Of a stretch of DNA of 62,000 nt, positions 1-14,100 are shown piece after piece. A model generated the notes under the pieces. That model had not been told where the DNA came from. It searched no databases and saw only the letters and a list, made by a program, of their open reading frames with translations. How positions within the stretch are numbered: position 1 is the stretch's first letter; every line of letters begins with the position of its first letter. The stretch is taken from the NCBI RefSeq assembly GCF_001949145.1, contig NW_019091391.1, positions 1,353,303 to 1,415,302 of the forward strand, read 5' to 3'. The stretch comes from Acanthaster planci (Eukaryota > Echinodermata > Asteroidea > Valvatida > Acanthasteridae). A program made the translations under genes and the position numbers.

Positions 1-3000
1 CGAAAGACAATATGTATATGAAACTTACATCAAGGGATAGAAGATTATGTGAACTTTCAGATGAAACCACAAATTCCAAATTTGGACAATTTCCAGGTCT
101 TTTAGGATCCAATATATGGAGCCTTGTTTTGGTGGGAAGACGACCACTGGCGTGTAGACAATGGGAAATCTGCACTAAAACAGAAACCAGTCGTACAAGA
201 ACTCATTCCTGCTTTCATATATTTCCCTTACCAAAGACAATATGGATATGAAACTTACATCACTGGACAGAGGACTATATGATCTTTTAGATGAAACCAC
301 AAATTTCAGATTTGGACAATTTTCAGTTCTTTTATGATCCAATAGATGGAATCTTGTTTGGGCGGGAAGACGACCGCTTGCTTGTGGACAAATGGAAATC
401 TGCACTAAAATAGAAAATAGTCAGACAAGAACTTATCCCTGCTTTCATGGATATTTCCCTAACCAAAGACAATATGTTTATGAAACTTACATCAAGGGAT
501 AGAGGTTTATGTGAGCTTTCAGATAAAACCAAAAATTCCAAATTTGGACAATTTCAAGGTCTTTTAGGATCCAATATATGGAGCCTTGTTTGGGCGGGAA
601 GACGACAGCTGGCATGTAGACAAATGGAAATCTGCGCTAAAAGAGAAAACAGTCAGACAAGAACTCATCCGTGCTTTCATGGATATTTCCCTTACCAAAG
701 ACAATATGGATATGAAACTTACATCAATGGACAGAGGACTATATGATCTTTTAGATGAAACCACAAATTTCAGATTTGGACAATTTTCAGTTCTTTTATG
801 ATCCAATAGATGGAACCTTGTTTGGGCGGGAAGACGACCGCTTGCGTTTGGACAAGGGGAAATCTGCACTAAAAATAGAAAACAGTCGGCAAGAACTCCT
901 CCCTGCTTTCATGGCTATTTCCCTAACCAAAGAAAATCTGCATATGAAACTTACATCAATGGAAAGAAAATTATGGGAGCTTTCAGATGAAACCAAAAAT
1001 TCCAAATTTGGACAACGTCCAGGTCTTTTAGGATCCAATATATGGAGCCTTGTTTCAGCAGGAAGACGACCGCTTGCGTGCAGACAACGGGAAATCTGCA
1101 CTAAAAGAGAAAAGAGTCAGACAAGAACTAATTCTTGCTTTCATGGATATTTCCCTTACCAAAGACAATATGGATATGAAACTTACATCAATGGACAGAC
1201 GACTAGGTGAGCTTTTAGATGAAACCACAAATTCCAAATTTGGACAATTTCCAGGTCTTTTGTAAACCAATATATGGAGCCTTGTTTCGGCGGGAAGACG
1301 ACCGCTTGCGTGTAGACAACGGATTATCTGTATAAAGTAAAAAGCACTCAGACAGCAATACTTCACTTCTTTCAAGGTTATTTCCCTAACCAAAGCACAT
1401 ATGGATATGAAACTTACATTAATGGACAGAGGATTATGTAAGCTTTCAGATGGAAACACAAATTCCAAATTTGGACAATTTCCAGGTCTTTTGTAAACCA
1501 ATATATGGAGCCTTGTTTTGGCGGGAAGACGACCGCTGGCATGTGGAAAAGGGGTAATCTGTATAAACTAAAAAGCAATAAGACAGCAATACTTCACTTC
1601 TTTCAAGGTTATTTCCCTAACCAAAGCACATATGGATATGAAACTTACACCAATGGACAGACGATTATGTGAGTTTTCAGATGAAACCAAAAATTTCAAA
1701 TTTGGACAATTTCCAGGTCTTTTAGGATCCAATATATGGAGCCTTGTTTCGGCGGGAAGACGACCGCTTACGTGTAGACAACGGGAAATCTGCACTAAAA
1801 GAGAAAACAGTCAGACAAGAACTCATTCCTGCTTTCATGGATATTTCCCTTAGCAAAGACAATATGTATATGAAACTTACATCAAGGGATAGAGGTTTAT
1901 GTGAGCTTTCAGATGAAACCAAAAATTCAAAATTTGGACAACTTTTAGGTCTTTTAGGATCCAATATATGGAGCCTTGTTTCGGCGGGAAGACGACAGCT
2001 GGCGTGTAGACAAAGGGAAATCTGCGCTAAGAGAGAAAACAGTCAGACAAGGACTCATCCCTGCTTTCATGGCTATTTCCCAACCAAAGACAATATGGAT
2101 ATGAAACTTACATCAATGGACAGAGGATTATGTGAGCTTTCAGAAGAAACCACAATTTCCCAATTTGGACAATTTCCAGGTCTTTTGTAAACCAAAATAT
2201 GGAACGTTGTTTTGGCGGGAAGACGACCGCTTGCGTGTAGACAACGGATTATCTGTATAAATTAAAAAGCACTCAGACAGCAATACTTCACTTCTTTCAA
2301 GGTTATTTCCCTAACCAAAGCACATATGGATATGAAACTTACATTAATGGACAGAGGATTATGTGAGCTTTCAGATGAAACCAAAAATTCCAAATTTGGA
2401 CAACCTTCAGGTCTTTTAGGATCCAATATATGGAGCCTTGTTTGGCCGTGAGGGAAATCTGCGCTAAAAGAGAAAACAGTCTGACAAGAACTCATCCCTG
2501 CTTTCATGAATATTTCCCTAACCAAAGACAATATGGATATGAAACTTACAGCAATGGACAGAGAATTACGTGAGCTTTCAGATGAAACCACAAATTTCAG
2601 ATTTGGACAGTTTTCAGGTCTTTTTTGATCCAATAGATGGAGCCTTGTTTGGGCGGGAAGACGACCGCTTGCGTGTGGACTAGGGGAAATCTGCACTAAA
2701 ATAGAAAATAGTCAGACAAGAACTCATCCCTGCTTTCATGGCTATTTCCCTAACCAAAGACAATATGTATATGAAACTTACATCAAAGGATAGAGGCTTA
2801 TGTGAGCTTTCAGATGAAACCACAAATTCCAAATTTGGAAAATTTCAAGGTCTTTTGTAAACCAATATATGGAGCCTTGTTTTGGCGGGAAGACGACCGC
2901 TTGCGTGTAGACAACGGATTATCTGTATAAATTAAAAAGCACTCAGACAGCAATACTTCACTTCTTTCAAGGTTATTCCCCTAACCAAAGCACATATGGA

Positions 3001-3420
3001 TATGAAACTTACATTAATGGACAGAGGATTATGTTAGCTTTCAGATGGAACCACAAATTCCAAATTTGGACAATTTCCAGGTCTTTTGTAAACCAATATA
3101 TGGAGCCTTGTTTTGGCGGGAAGACGACCGCTGGCATGTTGAAAAGGGGAAATCTGTATAAACTAAAAAGCACTCAGACAGCAATACTTCCCTTCTTTCA
3201 AAGTTATTTCCCTAACCAAAGCACATATGGATATGAAACTTACACCAATGGACAGACGATTATGTGAGCTTTCAGATGAAACCAAAAATTCCAAATTTGG
3301 ACAACGTTCAGGTCTTTTAGGATCCAATATATGGAGCCTTGTTTCTGCGGGAAGACGACCGCTGGCGTGTAGACAAAGGGAAATCTGCGCTAAAAGAGAA
3401 AACAGTCAGACAAGAACTCA

Positions 3421-3421
3421 N
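3421..3421. other. Single-N join inside the array
   Basis: A lone N replaces about 29 bp of the expected unit between CAAGAACTCA and AAGACAATAT. It looks like a join between two contigs or a collapsed repeat copy rather than a biological deletion. Confidence 0.8.
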
Positions 3422-5191
3422 AAGACAATATAGATATGAAACTTACATCAGTGGACAGAGGATTATGTGAGCTTTCAGATGAAACCACAAATTTCAGATT
3501 TGGACAATTTTCAGTTCTTTTATGATCCAATAGATGGAGCCTTGTTTTGGCAGGAAGACGGCCGATTCCGTGTGGACGAGGGGAAATCTGCACTAAAATA
3601 GAAAACAGTCAGACAAGAACTCATCCCTGCTTTCATAAATATTTCCCTAACCAAAGACAATCAGCAAATGAAACTTACATCAATGGATAGAAAATTATGC
3701 GAGCTTTCAGATGAAACCAAAAATTCCAAATTTGGACAACGTCCAAGTCTTTTAGGATCCAATATATGGAGCCTTGTTTCAGCGGGAAGACGACCGCTTG
3801 CGTGCAGACAACGGGAAATCTGCACTAAAAGAGAAAACAGAAAAGAACTCATTCCTGCTTTCATGGATATTTCCCTAACCAAAGACAATATAGATATGAA
3901 ACTTACATCAATGGACAAATTTCAGATTTGGACAATTTTCAAGTCTTTTTTGATCCAATAGATGGAGCCTTGTTTGGGCGGGAAGACGACCGCTTGCGTG
4001 TGGACAAGGGGAAATCTGCACTAAAATATAAAATAGTCAGACAAGAACTCATCCCTGCTTTCATGGATATTTCCCTAACCAAAGACAATATGTATATGAA
4101 ACTTACATCAAGGGATAGAGGTTTATGTGAGCTTTCAGATGAAACCAAACATTCAAAATTTGGACAACTTTTAGGTCTTTTAGGATCCAATATATGGAGC
4201 CTTGTTTCGGCGGGAAGACGACCGCTGGCGTGTAGACAAAGGGAAATCTGCGCTAAAAGAGAAAACAGTCAGACAAGAACTTATCCCTGCTTTCATGGAT
4301 ATTTACCTAACCAAAGACAATATGGATATGAAACTTACATCAATGGACAGAGGATTATGTGAGCTTTCAGATGAAACAACAAATTTCAGTTTTGGACAAT
4401 TTTCATTTCTTTTATGATCCAATAGATGGAGCCTTGTTTTGGCGGGAAGACGACCGCTGGCGTGTAGACAAAGGGATATCTGCGCTAAAAGAGAAAACAG
4501 TCAGACAAGAACTCATCCCTGCTTTCATGGATATTTCCCTAACCAAAGACAATATAGATATAAAATCTACATCAACGGATAGAAGTTTATGTGAGCTTTC
4601 AGATGAAACCAAAAATTCCAAATTTTGACAACGTTTAGGTCTTTTAGGATCCAATATATGGAGCCTTGTATGGGCGTGAAGACGACCGTTTCTGTGTGGA
4701 CAAGGGGAAACCTGCACTAAAATAGAAAACAGTCAGACAAGAACTCATCCATGCTTTAATGCATATTTTCCTAACCAAAGACAACATGGATATGAAACTA
4801 ACATCAATGGATAGCATATTATGTCAGTTTTCAGATGAAACCAAAAATTCCAAATTTGGACAATTTCCAGGTCCTTTAGTATCCAATATATGGAGCCTTG
4901 TTTCGGCAGGAAGACGACCGCTGGTGTGTAGACAAGGGGAAATCTGCGCTAAGAGAGAAAACAGTCAGACAAGAACTCATCCCTGCTTTCATGGCTATTT
5001 CCCTAACCAAAGACAATATGGATATGAAACTTACATCAATGGACAGAGGATTATGTGAGCTTTCAGAAGAAACCACAAATTCCCAATTTGGACAATTTCC
5101 AGGTCTTTTGTAAACCAATATATGGAGCGTTGTTTTGGCGGGAAGACGACCGCTTGCGTGTAGACAACGGATTATCTGTATAAATTAAAAA

Positions 5192-5192
5192 N
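5192..5192. other. Second single-N join inside the array
   Basis: A lone N sits in a type B unit where roughly 40 bp of the usual tract is missing before AACCAAAGCACATATGG. As at 3421, this suggests that the true array is longer than shown. Confidence 0.8.
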
Positions 5193-8100
5193 AACCAAAG
5201 CACATATGGATATGAAACTTACATTAATGGACAGAGGATTATGTGAGCTTTCAGATGGAAACACAAATTCCAAATTTGGACAATTTCCAGGTCTTTTGTA
5301 AACCAATATATGGAGCCTTGTTTTGGCGGGAAGACGACCGCTGGCATGTGGAAAAGGCGAAAGCTGTATCAACTAAAAAGCACTCAGACAGCAATACTTC
5401 CCTTCTTTCAAGGTTATTTCCCTAACCAAAGCACATATGGATATGAAACTTACACCAATGGACAGACGATTATGTGAGCTTTCAGATGAAACAAAAAATT
5501 CCAAATTTGGACAATTTTTAGGTCTTTTAGGGTCCAATATATGGAGCCTTGTTTCGGCGGGAAGACGACCGCTGGCGTGTAGACAAAGGGAAATCTGCGC
5601 TAAAAGAGAAAACAGTCAGACAAAAACTCATCCCTGCTTTCATGGCTATTTCCCTAACCAAAGACAATATGGATATGAAACTTACATCAATGGATAGCAA
5701 ATTATGGGAACTTTCAGATGAAACCAAAAATTCCAAATTTGGACAACGTCCAGGTCTTTTAGGATCCAATATATGGAGCCTTGTTTCAGCGGGAAGACGA
5801 TCGCTTGCGTGCATACAACGGGAAATCTGCGCTAAAAGAGAAAACAGTCAGAAAAGAACTCATTCCTGCTTTCATTAATATTTCCCTAACCAATAACAAT
5901 ATAGATATGAAACTTACATCAATGGACAAATTTCAGATTTGGACAATTTTCAGGTCTTTTTTGATCCAATAGATGGAGCCTTGTTTGGGCGGGAAGACGA
6001 CCGCTTGCGTGTGGACAAGGGGAAATCTGCACTAAAATATAAAATAGTCAGACAAGAACTCATCCCTGCTTTCATGGATATTTACCTAACCAAAGACAAT
6101 ATGTATATGAAACTTACATCAATGGACAGAAGATTATGTGAGCTTTCAGATGGAACCACAAATTTCAGATTTGGACAATTTTCAGTTCTTTTATGATCCA
6201 ATAGATGGAGCCTTGTTTGGGCGGGAGGACGACCACTTGCGTTCGGACAAGGGGAAATCTGAACTAAAATAGAAAAGAGTCAGACAAGAACTCATCACTG
6301 TTTTCATGCATATTTCCCTAAGCAAAGACAATATGTATATGAAACTTACATCAATGAAAAGAAGTTCACGGGAGCTTTCAAATGAAACCAAAAATTCCAA
6401 ATTTTTTACAACTTTTAGGTCTTTTAAAATCCAATATATGGAGCCTTGTTTCGGCGGGAAGACGACCGCTGGCGTGTAGACAAAGGAAAATCTTCGCTAA
6501 AAGAGAAAACAGTCAGACAAGAACTCATTCCTGCTTTCATGGATATTTCCCTAACCGAAGACAATATGGAAATGAAACTTACATTTAAGGACAGAGGACT
6601 ATGTGAGCTATCAGTCGAAACCACAAATTTCAGATTTGAACAATTTTCATATCTTTTATGATCCAATATATGGAGCCTTGTTTCTTGGTGAAGACGACCG
6701 CTTGCAAGTGGACAAGGGGAAATCTGCACTAAAAGAGGAAATAGTCAGACAAGAACTCAACCATGCTTTCATGGATATTTCCCTAACCAAAGACAATATG
6801 TATATGAAACTTACATCAATGGATAGAGGTTTATGTGAGCTTTCAGATAAAACCAAAAATCCCAAATTTGGACAATTTCCATGTTTCTTAGGATCCAATA
6901 TATGGAGCCTTTCTTTGACGGAAAGACGACAGCCGGCGTGTAGACAAGGGGAAATCTGCACTAAAAGAGAAAACAGTCAGACAAGAACTCATCCCTGCTT
7001 TCATGGATATTTCCCTAACCAAGGATAATATGTATATGAAACTTACATCAATGGTTAGAAAGTTATGTGAGCTTTCAGATGAAACCGAAAATTCCAAATT
7101 TGGACAATTTCCAGGTCTTTTGTGATCCAATATATGGAGCCTTGATTCGGCGGGAATACGACCGCTGGCGTGTAGACAACGGGAAATCTGCACTAAAAGA
7201 GAAAACAGTCAGACAAGAACTCATTCCTGCTTTCATGGATATTTCCCTTACCAAAGACAATATGGACATGAAACTTACATTTAGGGATAGAGGATTATGT
7301 GCGCTTTCCGATGAAACCAAAATTCCAAACTTGGACGATTTCCAGGTCTTTTAGGATCCAATATATGGAGCCTTGTTTTGGCGGGAAGACGACCGCTAGC
7401 GTGTAGTCAAAGGAAAATCTGCGCTAAGAGAGGAAACAGTCAGACAAGAACTCATTCCTGCTTTCATGGATATTTCCCTAATCAAAGACAATATGGATAT
7501 GAAACTTACATCAATGGACAGAGGACTATGTGAGCTTTCAGATGAAACCACAAATTTCAGATTTGAACAATTTTCATATCTTTTATGATCCAATATATGG
7601 AGCCTTGTGTGTTTGTGAAGACGACCGCTTGCAAGTGGACAAGGGGAAATCTGCACTAAAAGAGGATATAGTCAGACAAGAACTCAACCATGCTTTCATG
7701 GATATTTCCCTAACCAAAGACAATATGTATATGAAACTTACATCAATGGATAGAGGTTGATGTGAGCTTTCAGATGAAACCAAAAATTCCAAATCTGGAC
7801 AAATTTTAGGTCATTTAGGATCCAATATATGGAGCCTTTCTTTGACGGGAAGACGACAGCTGGCGTGTAGACAAAGGACAATCTGCGCTAAAAGAGAAAA
7901 CAGTCAGACAAGAACTCATTTCTGCTTTCATGCATATTTCCCTAATCAAAGACAATATGGATATGAAACTTACATCAATGGACAGAGGACTATGTGAGCT
8001 TTCAGATGAAACCACAAATTTCAGATTTGGACAATTTTCATGTCTTTTATGATCCAATATATGGAGCCTTGTTTTGGCGGGAAGACGACCGCTTGCGTGT

Positions 8101-11100
8101 GGACCAGGGGAAATCTGTATAAATTAAAAGCACTCAGGCAGTAATACTTCACTTCTTTCAAAGTTATTTCCTTAACCAAAGCACATATGGATATGAAACT
8201 TGCATCAATGGACAAAGGATTATGTGAGCTTTGAGATGAAACCATAAATTCCAATTTTGGACAACTTTTAAGTCTTTAAAGTTCCAATATATGGAGCCTT
8301 GTTTCGGCGGGAAGACGACCGCTGGCGTGTAGACAAAGGGAAATCTGCGCTAAAAGAGAAAACAGTCAGACAAGAACTCATCCCTGCTTTCATGCTCATT
8401 TCCCTAACCAAAGACAATATTGATGTGAAACTTACATCAATGCACAGAGGACTATGTGAGCTTTCAGATGAAACCAAAAATTTCAGATTTGGACAATTTC
8501 CAGGTCTTTTATGATCCAATATATAGAACCTTGTTTGGGCGTGAAGACGACCGCTTGCGTGTGGACAACGGGAAAATCTGCACTAAAATAGAAAACAGTC
8601 AGACAAGAACTCATTTCTGCTTTCATGGATATTTCCCTTATTAAAGACAATATGGATATGAAACTTACATGTAAAAATAGAGGATAATGTGAGCTTTCAG
8701 ATGAAACCAAAAATTCCAAATTTGGATAATTTCCAGGTCTTTTAGGATCCAATATATGGAGCCTTGGTTTGACGGGAAGACGACAGCGGGCGTTTAGACA
8801 ACGGGAAATCTGCGCTAAAAGACAAAACAGTGAGACAAGAACTTATCCCTGCTTTCATAAATATTTCCCTAAGCAAAGACAATATGGATATGAAACTTAC
8901 ATCACTGGACAGAGGATTATGTGAGCTTTCAGACGGAACCACAAATTCCAAATTTGGACGATTTTCAGGTCTTTTGTAAACCAATGTATGGAGCCTTTTA
9001 TTGGCGGGAAGACGACCCCTGGCATGTGGAAAAGAGGAAAGCTGTATAAACTAAAAAGCAATAAGACAGCAATACTTCACGTCTGTCAAGGATATTTCCC
9101 TAAGCAAAGACAATATGTATATGAAAATTATATCAATATACAGAGGACTATGTGAGCTTTCAGATGAAACCAAACATTTCAGATTTGGACAATTTTCAGG
9201 TCTTTTGTGATCCAATATATGGAGCCTTGTTTGGGCGGGAGGACGACCGCTTGCGTTCGGACAAAGGGAAATCTGAACTAAAATAGAAAACAGTCAGACA
9301 AGAACTCATCCCTGCTTTCATAAATATTTCCCTAAGCAAAGACAATATGTATATGAAACTTACATCAATGGACAGAGGATTATGTGAGCTTTTAGACGGA
9401 ACCACAAATTCCAAATTTGGACAATTTTCAGGTCTTTTGTAAACCAATGTATGGAGCCTTTTTTTGGCGGGAAGACGACCCCTGGCATGTGGAAAAGGGG
9501 AAAGCTGTATAAACTAAAAAGCAATCAGACAGCAATACTTCACGACTTTCAAGGATATTTCGATACCAAAGACAATATGTATATGAAACTTACATCAATG
9601 AACAGAAGACTATGTGAGCTTTCAGATGAAACCAGAAATTCCGAATTTGGACAATTTTTAGGTCTTTTAGGATCCAATATATGGAGCCTTGTTTCAGCGG
9701 GTAGATGACCGCAGGCGTGGGGACAAAGGGAAATCTGCGCTAAAAGAGAAAACAGTCAGACAAGAACTCATCCCTGCTTTCATGGATATTTCCCTAACCA
9801 AGGACAATATGTATATGAAACTTACATATAAAAATAGAGAATTATGTGAGCTTTCAGATGAAACTAAAAATTCCAAATTTGGACATTTTCCAGGTCTTTT
9901 GGGATCCAATATATGGAGCCTTGTTTGGGCCTGAAGATGACCGCTTGCGTGTGGACAAGGGGAAATCTGAACTAAAATAAAAAACAGTCAGACAAGAACT
10001 CATCCCTGCTTTCATAAATATTTCCCTAAGCAAAGACAATATGTATATGAAACTTACATCAATGGACAGAGGGCTATATGAGATTTCAGATGAAACCAAA
10101 AATTCCAAATTTGGACAACTTTTAGGTCTTTTAGGATTCAATATATGGAGCCTTGTTTCGGCGGGAAAACGACTGCTTGCGTGTAGACAAAGGGAAATCT
10201 GAACTAAAATAGAAAACAGTCAGGGAAGAACTCATCCCTGCTTGCATGGATATTTATCTAACCAAAGACAACATGGATATGAAACTTACATTTTGGGATA
10301 GAGGATTATGTGAGCTTTCAGATAAAACCAAAAATTCCAAATTTGGACGATTTCCAGGTCTTTTAGGATCCAATATATGGAGCCTTGGTTTGGCAGGAAG
10401 ACGACAGCAGCGTGTAGACAAGGGGAAAACTGTGCTAAAAGAGAAAACAGTCAGACAAGAACTCATTTCTGCTTTCATGGATATTTCCCTTACCAAAGAC
10501 AATATGGATATGCATCTTACATCAATGGACAGAGGATTATATGAGCTTTCAGATGAAACCACAAATTCCATATTTGGATAATTTTCAGGTCTTTTAGGAT
10601 CCTATATATGGAGCCTTGTTTTGGTGGGAAGACGACCCCTGGCATGTGGAAAAGAGGAAAGCTGTATCAACTAAAAAGCAATCAGACAGCAATACTTCAC
10701 GTCTTTCAAGGATATTTCCCTAACCAAAGGCAATATGGATATGAAACTTACATCACTGGACGGAGGACTATGTGAGCTTTCAGATAGATTTACAAATTCC
10801 AAATTTGGACAATTTTCAGGTCTTTTGTGATCCAATATATGGAGCCTTGTTTTGCCGGGAAGACCACCGCTGGCGTGTAGACTAAGAGAAATCTGCGCTA
10901 AAAGAGAAAACAGTCAGACAAGAACTCATCCCTGCTTGCATAGATATTTCCCTAACCAAAGACAATATGGATATGAAACTTACATCAATGGACAGAAGAG
11001 TATATGAGCTTTCAGATGAAACCAAAAATTCCAAATTTGGACAACTTTTAGGTCTTTTAGGATTCAATACATGGAGCCTTGTTTCGGCGGGAAGACGACC

Positions 11101-14100
11101 GCTGGCGTGTAGACAAAGGGAAATCTGCGCTAAAAGAGAAAACAGTCAGACAAGAACTCATCCCTGCTTGCATAGATATTTCCCTAACCTAAGACAATAT
11201 GGATATGAAACTTACATTTTGGGATAGAGGATTATGTGAGCTTTCAGATGAAACCAAACATTTCAGATTTGGACAATTTGAAGGTCTTTTGTGATCCAAT
11301 ATTTGGAGCCATGTTTGGGCCTGAAGACGACCGCTTGCGTGTGGACAAGGGGAAATCTGCACAAAAATAGAATACAGTCAGACAAGAACTCATTCCTGCT
11401 TTCATGAATATTTCCCCTACCAAAGCCAATATGGATATGAAACTTACATCAATGGACAGAGGATTATATGAGCTTTCAGATGAAACCACAAATTCAATAT
11501 TTGGATAATTTTCAGGTCTTTTAGGATCCTATATATGGAGCCTTGTTTTGGCGGGAAGACGACCCCTGGCATGTGGAAAAGAGGAAAGCTGTATCAACTA
11601 AAAAGCAATCAGACAGCAATACTTCACGTCTTTCAAGGATATTTCCCTAACCAAAGACAATATGGATATGAAACTTACATCAATGGACAGAGGACAATGT
11701 GAGCTTTCAGATGAAACCAAAAATTCCAAAATTGGACGATTTGCAGGTCTTTTGTGATCCAATATATGGAGCCTTGGTATGGCGGGAAGACGACAGCTGC
11801 GTGTAGACAAGGGGAAATCTGCGCTAAAAGAGAAAACAGTCAGACAAGAACTCATTCCTGCTTTCATGGATATTTCCCTTACCAAAGACAATATGGATAT
11901 GCATCTTACATCAATGGACAGAGGATTATGTGAGCTTTCAGATGAAACCACAAATTCCATATTTGGATAATTTTCAGGTCTTTTAGGATCCTATATATGG
12001 AGCCTTGTTTTGCCGGGAAGACAACCCCTGGCATGTGGAAAAGAGGAAAGCTGTATCAACTAAAAAGCAATCAGACAGCAATACTTCACGTCTTTCAAGG
12101 ATATTTCCCTAACCAAAGGCAATATGGATATGCAACTTACATCACTGGACGGAGGACTATGTGAGCTTTCAGATGAAACCAAACATTTCAGATTTGGACG
12201 ATTTGCAGGTCTTTTGTGATCCAATATATGGAGCCTTGTTTCGGCGGGAAGACCACCGCTGGCGTGTAGACAACGGGAAATCTGCGCTAAAAGAGAAAAC
12301 AGTGAGACAAGAACTCATCCCTGCTTGCATAGATATTTCCCTAACCAAAGACAATATCGATGTAAAACTTAAATCAATGGATAGAGGATTATGTGAGCTT
12401 TCAGATGAAACCGGAAATTCCACATTTGGACAATTTTTAGGTCATTTATGGTCAAATATATGGAGCCTTGTTTCGGCGGGAAGACGACCGCTGGCGTGTA
12501 GACAACGGGAAATCTCCACTAAAAGAGAAAAGAGACAGACAAGAACTCATCGCTGCTTTCATGGAAATTCCCCTAACCAAAGACAATATGGATATGAAAC
12601 TTACATCAATGGATAGAAGATTATGTGAGCTTTCAGATGAAAGGAAAAATTCCACATTTGGACAATTTTCAGGTCTTTTGTGGTCCAATATATGGAGGCT
12701 TGTTTGCGCGGAAAGACGATCGCTGGCGTGCGGAAAACGGGAAATCTGCCCTAAAAAAAAACCAGTCAGACAAGAACACTTCCCTGCTTTCATGGATATT
12801 TCCCTAACCAAACACAATATAGATGTGAAACTTAAATCAATGGATTGAAGATTATGTGAGCTTTCAGATGAAACTGGAAATTCCATATTTGGACAATTCT
12901 CAGGTCTTTTATGGTCCAATATATGGAGCCTTGTTTGCGCTGGAAGACAATCGCTGTCGTGTGGACAACGGGAAATCTTGACTAAAATAAAAAGCAGTCA
13001 GACAAGAACACCTCCCTGCTTTCATGGATATTTCCCTAACCAAAGACAATATGGATATGAAACGTACATCAGTGGACAGAGGATTATGTGATCTTTCAGA
13101 TGGAACCACAAATTCCAGATTTGGACAATTTTCAGGTCTTTTGTGATCCAATATAGGGAGCTCTTTTGGGCGGGAAAACGACCGATGGCGTGTGGACAAC
13201 GGGAAATCTGCACTAAAATAAAAAGTAGTCAGACAAGAACACCTCCCTGCTTTCAGGGATATTTCCCTAACCAAAGACAATACTTACATCAATGGATAGA
13301 GGATTAAGGGACCTTTCAGATGAAACAAAAAATTCCAAATTTGGACAATTTCCAGGTCATTTATGGTCCAATATATGGAGGGTTGTTTGCACGGGAAGAC
13401 GATCGCTGGCGTGTGGACAATGGGAAATCTGCACTAAAATACAAAACAGTCAGACAAGAACTCATCCCTGCTTTCGTGGATATTTCCCTAACCAAAGACG
13501 ATTTCGATATGAAATTTACATCAATGGACAAAGGATGTAATGAGCTTTCAGATGGAAAGACAAATTCCTGATTTGGACAATTTTCAGGTCTTTTGTGATC
13601 CAATATAGGGAGCCTTGTTTGGGCGGGAAGACGACCGCTGGCGTGTGGACAAGGGGAAATCTGCACTAAAATACAAAACAGACAAGAACTCATCCCTGCT
13701 TTCATGGATATTTCCCTAACAGAGGCAAATATGGATATGAAACTTACATCAATGGATCGAGGATTATATGAGCTTTCAAATTGAACCTCAAATTCCAGAT
13801 TTGGACAATTTCCAGATTTTTTGTGATCCAATATAGACAACCTTGTTTGGGCAAGAAGACCACCGCTATCGTGTACACAAGGGGAAATCTGCACTAAAAT
13901 AGAAAACAGTCAGAACAGAACTCATCCTTACGTTCATGGTTATTTCCCTAACCAAAGATAAAATATCAATGGATAGAGGATTATATCAGCTTTCATATGA
14001 AATCAGAAATTCCAAATTTGGACAATTTCCAGGTCTTTTATGGTCCAATATATGGAGGCTTGTTTGCACGGGAAGACGATCGCTGGCGTGTGGACAACAG

